Source: Warburgia ugandensis
Taxonomy: Eukaryota > Streptophyta > Magnoliopsida > Canellales > Canellaceae
Length of the DNA stretch: 64,000 bases
Assembly: GCA_035236585.1 (NCBI GenBank)
Contig: CP141126.1
Coordinates: 12,103,001 to 12,167,000 of the forward strand
Direction: 5' to 3'
Shown: one piece after another, positions 55,513 through 64,000 of the stretch
Position numbering within the stretch: position 1 is the stretch's first letter
How the letters are laid out: every line of letters starts with the position of its first letter
The notes under the pieces: model-generated
What the model was told of the DNA's origin: nothing
The model's input: only the letters and a program-made list of their open reading frames with translations
The model's database searches: none
Position numbers and translations under genes: made by a program

Positions 55513-58500
55513 ATGGCCAACTCCGACGCGCCGAGACGGCAGCGACCAGGGCCGTGGCCGCCGGCACCGGCGGAGCAAACGGCAATGCCGTCGTCGTCGT
55601 GGGCGAAGAGGACTGGTTTCAAGGCAAGGCTCTCTGGAGAGACGAATGCTAGCGATTCAGGTCAGATAATCCCGGTGTCAGCTCCACCGAAGGCTAACCC
55701 GCCGAAGAACCAGCTGGATCTGGAGTCTGGAAGAGCTCGTGCTGCTCCGGCTTCCGTGAACGGTGAGCCGCTGGAGAACGAGAGAGTGTCGGCGCCGGCG
55801 GATAGAGATTTGAAGAAGAGGAGGGAATCGGATGGAGGTACGAAGATTACCGGACAAAACAGTCAAGTTCGTTCCGATACCCCTGTTCCGGTGCCCAAAC
55901 GTAGTCGGGGAGAAGAAAATGATATTTTGCCTCAGGTGCATGATGATGAAGTGTTTCCTACTCGGCACTCTCATATGAAGTACGAGCTCAGAGATACTCC
56001 CGGCCTCGGTAAGTTTCTCTTTGTAGTCTTACATGGTATCAGTTTCTATCGGCGAAATTTGAATTTTTCTAGTTGTCTGTCCTGCTATCTCATTCAACTG
56101 CTTCTTTCCAGTTCCTATAGGATTATACGGGTTCCAGCATTATGTTTCGATGTTGGGTTCTTTGATTCTCATTCCACTCGTTATAGTTCCGGCAATGGGC
56201 GGGGATAACGTAAGCAAATTTCTTTATTCTTTTCCATCTTTAGGATTTGTTCAGCATAGGATAGCAGTTCTTTGGGCTAATTGCCAGGCGTGACAGGAAG
56301 ATACTTCGATGGTGGTGTCTACCGTACTATTTATGTCGGGGTTGACGACCCTCTTGCATACGAACTTTGGCTCGAGGTTGCCATTGATACAGGGTCCATC
56401 TTTCGTTTATTTGGCTCCGGCTCTAGCCATTATCAACTCCCCTGAGTTCATTAAATCGAAGGTAAGTTCTTGTCTCACCTTCTTCTTCTTAGACAGTATC
56501 TTTAGGTAGTTCTTTTTATTAATTTATGTTTGGATTTACGTGATGCTTATTGTTTAGAAACTAGATCTGCCTGTTTTTATTTCGTTTTCTCTCATAACAG
56601 GTTTGATGTTAATCTTTCATGAGTAATTTTCGAATTTTGATGGTTCAGAATCATTTGTTCAGGACAACAATAGAGGAAGTAGGACATTTTGTTCTTGACG
56701 ATTACATTATGTGGTCCATAGCTATTATAAATAGGATGACGTTGGGCATTGTCACAAATGAAAATCTAGAGAGTGAAAATCTTGAAGTTAGCAACTGTTA
56801 CGAATTTGGTGCTAACTAAGCAGAAGGGGCTTTGGACACCTGTTGTTGATGTTTGTATCTGCATTAACTGTCATGGTTTTCGGATTGATATAAGAATGTG
56901 TCATCGAGCAATGCTAGTATATTTGAGGGGCCATGTAGAAAGTCTTGGCTGTGGCTGTTCCATTTTGTTGAGCCTAGAATTTCTTTACGATAGGTTTGAA
57001 AGTGTCAATTCTGATGATCCAAGCCTGCTGGGTATCTCAGTGATAGTTGTGTTGTTTTGGTCAGTAGTCCTTCTATCTAGAATTAACCTTTGTTAATCTA
57101 TTTGACTCCATGGTTCAGTTCTGTTCTTCTTCTTCATTTGTTTGTTTGTCTACACCAACTCATGCTCTCCTGCTTTAATGTTCAGCAGACATCTTTAGAG
57201 ATGATGTTCTTTATCAGAACAACAAGATAAATGCCTAGCAGAGCTGTGTTAATTTCTCATCAATCTCAAACCATCTTCTGTATCAACTAGCAAGCTGCCA
57301 CCTTTAGAGATGACATTTCCTTACCATCCTCTATCCTTTTGTAGAAAATCTGCAGAAGCCTCTCCAAATGGTCAATCTCATTTTGTAGACAATCAAATAA
57401 GGTCATGTAATTATAATCTACAAGCAAATTAGGAAAAACAACGTCTTGAGAATGATCCTGTGGATTGAAGCATTCTCTTCCATGTGAATAGTTTCTTCCG
57501 AAATTGTTCCTGCATTGGATCAGCCAGTTTTCCGAGCACAAATAGGAAGTGCTTCATATATGCTAGAAATCATCCTCATCTATGATTTAGCAATACCTCA
57601 ATTCTGCCTGTACACTCCTTTTTCTTAATCCAATTAATATCAGATGAGCAAAGTTTTATCCAGTAACTCAATAGCAGATAATGAGGGAAAACAACTTCAT
57701 GAGAACGATCCTGTAGATTGAAGCAGTCTCTTCCATGAGGAAAATTTCTTCCAAAATTGTTTCCGCATTGGATCAGCTAGTTTTCCGAGAAGTGCCACAT
57801 ATTGCTAGAAATCATCCTCATCTAAAATTTAGCAATATTTCAATTCTCCCTGGCAACTCCTTTTTCTTTTGGAGCAGTTGATGGGACCTATTCTGTACAG
57901 AGAAGGTTTTTTATCATGTCAGGTAGGGACCCATGGCTACCAGTAATACAGTAATAGCTAGTGTTGAAACGAGTAATGACAGTAATTGCACTACCTGAGC
58001 CTTTGTAACAGTGCCCATGTTGACACTGACAGCAAAAAAGTCCCAAGTTAACAGAGTTTCCACAGTTTTGATGGATGTGTTACTTTATTCTCTCTTCTTA
58101 GTACACTTTCTTTATAGTTTCCATCCATACAGATAATATGTAGCTCAGGTCAGGTTGCCAACTGTCGTTTTTCTATCCATCTCCTTTCTCTTTCCTTCTT
58201 TCTTCATAAGGTTCAACTCATGGGTGATACCCGATGCTTTCAGGCCTTCTGCTCAATGAGAAACATGTACATGCAGAAAGCCTCAAAGTTCAGTTCCCAA
58301 ATCATATTTCATCACTGACTGCTTTCCTCATAGAGCATAACCTTCTCTTTGATGTCAACTAGGGCAGTTTCACTTTTACTTGTATCAATTGTCTTATTTT
58401 TTTTTTTAGGAGCCTGTCTAGTGATGTGAAGCAGAGCAGATTATCGTCCTTGCTTTATATGATCTGTCTGTTAAACTAAAGGGAGTCTGCCAGATCCCCA

Positions 58501-61500
58501 AAGCCTCTTCTGATGTAGAGGATCTTTGGCCGATTGGCTGGTGGAAATTGATTTTTTTTTCTTCCTTTGGTCCTTATGGTTCTTGTGGAGGGTTTCCTAG
58601 ATTTGACAGTCTGGATGCCCTGTGCCTTCTGAATGTGTTACCTGTGTTTTACTTTATTAAACAATCGATCCTTTGCTGGGTTCCAAAGTGTGCAAAGTAT
58701 TTTCTTTTCGTTGGTAAGTGAAGTTCAGTGGATGTCCTTTCAGATATTTGACCATCGGGGTGAGGTGGCAGGCACTTCTTCTCATTTTCTGAGAATGGTC
58801 AATTATCTTTTGATATTATTTATCTGCTGAGAATGGTCAATTATCTTTTGATATTATTTATCTGCCAATCTGTTGCTGACATCCAGAATTTGTTTACTAG
58901 TTCTTCACCTGAATGTGCAACTAAACTGTGGTGGTTTTACATATGAAAGCGGAGTAGCTCTCTCTACAAACTTTTTGTGAACATTATTTTCAGGCATATT
59001 CTTACAAAATCCTAGAATTCTGATGTAGAATGGTCTTTGCAGCTGTGGTAAAACATGATGTATTAACTATTTGTTTGATTCAAGTTTCCATGATCTTAGT
59101 ATCCGTTAGCTGCTTCATATTGAGCATTTATCGACTAGATTCAACAGATAGGTGATGTTCTATTGCAGAGTTTTAAGCACATCATGAAGGAGCTACAGGG
59201 AGCTATTATTATATCTTCAGCGTTCCAAGCAATACTGGGATATAGTGGGCTGATGTCGTTGATTTTGAGGTGTTCTTCTATAAACTCACCTTTTTGATTG
59301 AAATATGAATTTTAATCCATCATGGCTGAAGTGTGAGATTTAGTTTGCATGTAAGTTCAGTATATTTAGGAAGTCGTATATGAACTGGACATGTTTATGG
59401 AAGCGCTTACTATTCTTCTGCGTTCCAAGCGATACTGGGATATAGTGGGTGGATGTCATTGATTTTGAGGTGTTCTTCTATAAAAACTCACCTTTTTGAT
59501 TGAAATATGAATTTTAATCCATCATGGCTGAAGTGTGAGATTTAGTTTGCATGTAAGTTCAGTATATTTAGGAAGTTGTATATGAACTGGACATGTTTAT
59601 GGAAGCACTTACTATTCTTCTGCGTTCCAAGCGATACTGGGGTATAGTGGGTGGATGTCATTGATTTTGAGGTGTTCTTCTATAAAAACTCACCTTTTTG
59701 GTTGAAATATGAATTTTAATCCATCATGGCTGAAGTGTGAGATTTAGTTTGCATGTAACCTCAGTATATTTTGGAAGTCCTATATGAACTGGACATGTTT
59801 ATGGTATCACTTACTATTCTTGCTTCAATTTCCTGCTTGGTTATATCATTTTGGTTTTAAGAAAGATTAGTCTAAACTAAATTCATTGATTGCTGATAAT
59901 CGTGTGTTTAGATTGCTAAAGGCCTTCATCCTTTATTTCCTTATTACTTTTGAATGTGATGTGTTTTTTCATGTTAGCTAGAACCATTATGTACTCATGG
60001 TGATTAAAAAAGAAGTGCTTATCTTTTATAATAGATGCTCAATGTAGATATTAATTGTTTTAGGGTCTCACCAAAAGTTAACCTAAAATCCAAATGCTTC
60101 ATAAGAATGCTTTTGAATCATAGATATCACTACTTGTAAACGTGTGGAAGATGTTGTGAATTCAGGACATATCTTGGATTAGGAAGACGATGGCGTTAAA
60201 GTGGTGGGAGTGATACTTGATTTGGATGATATCATAGCAACATCCATGATAAGAACAGGCAGGGTGCTTTGTGTTAAATACAAGGGCAGTATTGTTGCTT
60301 CCCTGTACAGTGGTTGTCCTCAACAGAAGGTAATGACTGCTACAGTGCATGTGGTGGCAGGCCTGTAAGAATCTTTTACCTTTCACTTTGGATCCCATAG
60401 GCTATGCTACATGGATATTGGTTCAACTGTCATAGCACAGTATCAAGTGCTGGATACAGAAGATTGGATTATCATGAAAAAGAGATTCCTGGATATGGTT
60501 GATAGATGTTTGATGAGGTAACCCTTGTGTCTTGTTCATGACTATGTGCTTGCTGGTGAACTGCATTTAGCAGTTTGGGGACAAATACATGCTGCCAAAA
60601 GTTTTGGTGGTACTGGGATTACCATTGTATGTACTGCTACTCAAATACGAACTGCTCTCTCCTCTGCCGTCCGTTTATTTGGCAAAGATAGGGGTTGCTG
60701 TACCATTATTCACTGTGGCTCATCTCGGCAGGCACCTGAGATATTTTTACGGGCGCATTAATGACAGTTCCCATTGTCACTGCATGATGATGAAAACATT
60801 TTTGAAGTTTTTCATTTTTGAATAGAGTGCTAATTAGATTGCTGATGGTTCACAAGAGGGGGGATTGAGTGAGGATATATATATATATATTGAAAGCTTC
60901 TTTTTGCTTGAATAGGTGCTATTTCTATTTATTCATTTCATGTTTCAGTTGGAAATAGATTACAGCAGCTATGTTTATTCTTGTTTAACACACCCACCAA
61001 ATCCAAAAGATATACAGCAAACAAAGTAAATAACAATGTATGTATGTGTGCACATACAGTTGGTGTTTTTATAATGACCTTACTAAAAAGGCAACCCAGT
61101 GCACGAAGCTCTCGTATATGCTTGGTCCAGGGAAGGGGCGGACAACAAAGGGTCTATAGTAGCAGCCTTACCTTGCTTTTTTTGCAAGAAGCTGTTTCCA
61201 CGCCTTGAACCCATGACCTCTAGGTCACATGACGACAACTCTATCGTTGCCCTAATGCTCCCTTTCTTTTATAATGAACTCACTATTACCAATAAATAAA
61301 AGGAAGAAAAATTTGAGACCAATTTTTTCTGCTTTTAGTAGTATTGAAACACGTGGTGTGTGTCTGCCTTTGTGATGAAAATGATATTTCTACCTCTTTT
61401 GCTTTCTTAATAAATGTCTAGTGCATCTACATTATATCTATATTGTACTTTGAATGGTTATATCTATATTGGGGCTGATAACTTACACCTCATTGTGTTG

Positions 61501-64000
61501 TTGATATCATGTCTGGAAAATTCTGTTAGACTTGAACTGCCAAGATCAATGGCTGAGAAATAAAGCTTTCTTCTTCTTCTCATCTTTGAAACCTAGAAAG
61601 CCAAAATAGAGGCAAGAACAAGATGAAAAGAGCTTAGATCAGAATGGGTGGACGAGCAATGAAAAAACTGATGATAAGCACACCTGGAAATGAAATGGTG
61701 AGGTTTTATTCCCATCCGTTGGGTGAAAGAGAGAAATAAATAGGATGCTTAAAAGAGAAATGGAAACCTTGTTTGGGATCACTTTGATATGAAGAAAAAG
61801 AAACCATTGATCTTCTGTTCGTCCACAAGGTGCTTGTACAACGTCACCTCTGTGTGTGTGTGCACATGTGTGGGCAAAAAGGACTTTGCTTTTCCACAAC
61901 CTCTATGTACAAAGTCCATTTATTCTTTTTGGAATTGTTGAATGCAAGACAAAGTATTTGTGCACTGCTCTAACCTTCATTTGGTTTTCTGGCGCTAATG
62001 AAGACCTTCATTTACTAGGCCATGGTTCTAATTAGTTTTCAAATAAATAAAAGCTCCCTTATTGAAAGAAAATTTTGAATCACTTGAAAATGCAAATCAC
62101 TCTCTTTCTGTGATTGGCTACTATCTCTCTAGCCTTGAATAATTACTGGCGGCAGTATGTGTGGGTGGCTCTGACTGGTGGTGGCCCAAAAACCAGCATA
62201 ATTTCAGGGTTCCTGATAAGGAAGGAAAGGAATGCTTTGAACTGAGGCCAATTTTGTAACATATAATAACACTTCTGTAAGAATGAAAAGTTTTGCCTCT
62301 TGAAGGTTATTGTTGGCAACTCCTTATGATTAAATAAGTTCAAAACCTTATTGCGGACATGATAACCTACAACACTACATGCTGTAAGTTGTCAGCCCCA
62401 TACATATACAAATTCATTGCTGATGTGGGGAATGGACGAGTGAGAAGTCTGAGTCGTTCAACTTGTATTTGATTGACTTCTACTGATTTACATATAGGAT
62501 CTACTGAAACTGAGCTACCTGCTTCAATCTATGGGCCTGTCTCATATATGGATACACAGATAGACACACATACACCACCCTTGAGATTAGCCAACCACCT
62601 AACAGTTTGTCAGTTTCAACCAAATATGAGATTAGTTGATTGTATAGGTAAACAAAAATGAAGTCAAAGTTGTCCATTACTCAATTAATTCACCAGATCA
62701 TATGCATCTTTTATGTATTTTCTCTAGGAGTTGATTTTGTGTACACCTAAACGTTCTCTCTCTTTGTGTCTATATATTTTTACAGGTGTAATTTAAAACT
62801 GTGAGTTGCTGTTGCCACCTTTTGAACCGGGTATGCCATTCAGGTTAGAATGAATTGGCAGGTTGTACCAGTAGTTAGGAATGATCATGCTGTACCTGTT
62901 TCTCGTCAGTATCTTATATGAGCCATTTTAGCCAATCCCATAACAGATAGTTTTGAGTTACAAATTACTCTAATGAATTTTCCTCATGTTAGTTCAATCA
63001 TGTGTATTTATATTTTTCTGAAAATGGTTAGTTTAATAGGCCCAAGCCTGATCAAGAAATCCTGCATATTTATACCTGGCATATACCCCATAAATTTGGC
63101 TAATGTAAAGAAGTTTGTCAAAAACCTTTTTTTAGTTCATGGTATTTAATTGACACTTCTAAACTATGTGAGTACATTTCATTGCTTCTGAAGTTCTAGT
63201 TACATTTCTCAACAACTTTTTGGATTCATCAGAGATTTGAATACCATGGAGAAAGATTGTATAGTAGGATCTGGCTGTGTTTACATCATTTTCACTACTG
63301 TGACAGAATTTGTCTCAAGTAGTGGTGCCTGGACTTCTGGGCCATACTTTTAGCATGCCAACTGTCTCATGCTTCATCAATGAATTTTGTGTCAGGTTGA
63401 TCAATCCTGTGGTTGTATCCCCAACCATTGCAGCTGTTGGCCTTTCCTTTTTCAGTTATGGTTTTCCTCAAGTGGGTACCTGCCTCGAGATTGGTATAGT
63501 GCAGATACTGCTGGTGATTATTTTCTCCCTTGTGAGTATGGAGTGCCAAGGCTCTCATATTATATCTTCCTAATGCTTTTATCTCCCAATGCTGCTGATG
63601 GCTGCTATTTATGATTAACTTTTGTTGGTGACAATTGCATGTCAGCATCTAATATATCTCCTACATCTTTGCTGCAGTATCTTCGTAAGATCTCTGTATT
63701 TGGCCATCGTATATTCCTGATCTATGCGGTAAAGCCTGAGCTATCAGACCATTATAGATTCTGTCGTGTTCATCATCTGCATATTTTCTAGTTAGGTGGC
63801 TTGTGGTAGGAACTGTGATTTTTTAGTTAATATTTCGTGGCATAATTTACAGGTTCCATTGGGTCTGGGTATCACTTGGGCTTTTGCATTCTTGCTAACA
63901 GAAGCTGGAGCCTATAGCTATAAAGGTTGTGATGCAAGCATACCTGCCTCTAATATTATGAATGGATGCAGAAAGCATGTGACAAAGATGAAACACTGCC
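55513..64000 (+). CDS. NAT12: Nucleobase-ascorbate transporter 12-type protein, 5' part (runs off window)
   Basis: Seven exons join in phase: 55513-56008, 56112-56209, 56297-56461, 59169-59269, 63396-63531, 63678-63728 and 63853-64000 (continuing), about 398 aa so far; Arabidopsis NAT12 has about 709. A hydrophilic N-terminal extension of some 160 residues (PGPWPPAP, SSWAKRTGFKARLSGETNAS) separates NAT11/12 from shorter NATs. Membrane segments follow, starting with PIGLYGFQHYVSMLGSLILI, whose QH pair is the NAT family motif in the first helix, then FGSRLPLIQGPSFVYLAPAL, ELQGAIIISSAFQAILGYSG, NPVVVSPTIAAVGL and LRKISVFGHRIFLIYAVPLG. The signature motif near the later helices lies beyond the window. 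NATs are membrane permeases for purines, uracil or ascorbate; NAT12 substrates are uncertain. The start has A/G at -3 and G at +4. NAT11 is the alternative assignment. Confidence 0.92.
57287..57885. repeat. Tandem duplication of about 255 bp in NAT12 intron 3
   Basis: Units at about 57428-57640 and 57690-57885 share GGAAAAACAAC or GGGAAAACAAC, GATTGAAGCA(T/G)TCTCTTCC, GCATTGGATCAGC, AGTTTTCCGAG, GCTAGAAATCATCCTCATCT and ACTCCTTTTTCTT in the same order. The minus-strand frame 57287-57541 (CFNPQDHSQDVVFPN and neighbours) covers part of it and could be a decayed coding remnant, unidentified. Confidence 0.78.
58791..58865. repeat. Perfect tandem duplication of 38 bp in NAT12 intron 3
   Basis: GAGAATGGTCAATTATCTTT and the bases that follow occur at 58791 and again at 58829 without visible difference, about 300 bases upstream of exon 4. 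Confidence 0.92.
59221..59822. repeat. Tandem triplication of about 201 bp spanning NAT12 exon 4 end and its donor
   Basis: Units begin at 59221, 59421 and 59623 with CGTTCCAAGC. Unit 1 holds the last 49 bases of exon 4 (FQAILGYSGLMSLILR), the GT donor and about 150 bases of intron. Units 2 and 3 repeat the coding part as FQAILGYSGWMSLILR with the donor kept, but without an acceptor. Units 2 and 3 are nearly identical, unit 1 slightly more different. Confidence 0.93.
60161..60780 (+). other. Intron segment with unusual open frames, unidentified
   Basis: In NAT12 intron 4 a stretch with coding-like composition gives DGVKVVGVILDLDDIIATSM and neighbours (about 60186-60370) and, further on, two overlapping frames at 60525-60825, one with a hydrophobic LLSPLPSVYLAKIGVAVPLF segment. 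I do not recognise any of it. It may be a processed-pseudogene fragment or chance. Confidence 0.25.
61083..61263 (-). mobile_element. Full-length Au SINE in NAT12 intron 4, with target duplication
   Basis: The minus strand reads GGGAGCATTAGGGCAACGAT (box A, altered), GTGACCTAGAGGTCATGGGT and TCAAGGCGTGG (box B), AAACAGCTTCTTGCAAAAAA, AGGTAAGGCTGC, CCGCCCCTTCCCTGGACC and GGGTTGCCTTTT. TTTTATAATGA at about 61067-61077 and 61267-61277 forms the target duplication. It is antisense to the gene. Confidence 0.92.

Noticed and set aside
1..64000. CRISPR arrays, bacterial operons, integrated pararetrovirus
   Set aside because: No spaced short palindromic repeats, no bacterial gene organisation and no caulimovirus-like proteins; the only reverse transcriptases seen are of LINE type.

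Overview
The window looks like nuclear DNA of a flowering plant with a transposon-rich genome and long introns. Three protein-coding genes with plant-type GT-AG introns and close matches to angiosperm families sit in a background of plant retrotransposons: Au-type SINEs, RTE-type LINEs and large Tekay/Del-like LTRs. I suspect a magnoliid or another early-diverging, woody lineage, but that is only an impression. No bacterial, organellar or viral segments were recognised.

Layout. 1-14.8 kb is gene-free and made of LTR retrotransposon debris: an LTR fragment (1-1000), a 3.85-kb LTR (4998-8851) with internal sequence on both sides, and a 2.46-kb solo LTR with intact 5-bp target duplications (9715-12174), plus several SINE copies. 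14.9-26.3 kb is an 11-exon TIC100 gene (chloroplast inner-envelope protein translocon, MORN repeats; 834 aa predicted). 28.0-43.5 kb is a 13-exon FACKEL gene (sterol C-14 reductase; 369 aa predicted). Its ninth intron is 7.3 kb, starts with a GC donor, and holds two LINE fragments, a nested 3.0-kb element and a SINE. 44.0-47.2 kb is an almost full-length decayed RTE LINE on the minus strand. 47.2-55.4 kb is intergenic, with five Au SINEs, two copies of another tRNA-derived repeat and three copies of a short hairpin MITE. 55.5 kb to the window end is the 5' part (7 exons) of a NAT12-type nucleobase-ascorbate transporter, which continues past base 64000.

All three genes are on the plus strand and are functionally unrelated housekeeping or developmental genes; nothing suggests an operon or biosynthetic cluster. 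The coding models were built by joining exons at splice sites that keep phase throughout, so reading frames are well supported although no transcript was available.

Most unusual structures: (1) a 2996-bp element at 34668-37663 with about 47-bp inverted terminal repeats, TG...CA ends and a 5-bp target duplication, inserted in a LINE whose reading frame is restored by removing it; (2) one LTR flanked by a primer-binding site on one side and a polypurine tract on the other, as in a tandem retrotransposon; (3) triplication of a NAT12 exon end with its splice donor; (4) independent tandem duplications of about 200 bp in several introns.
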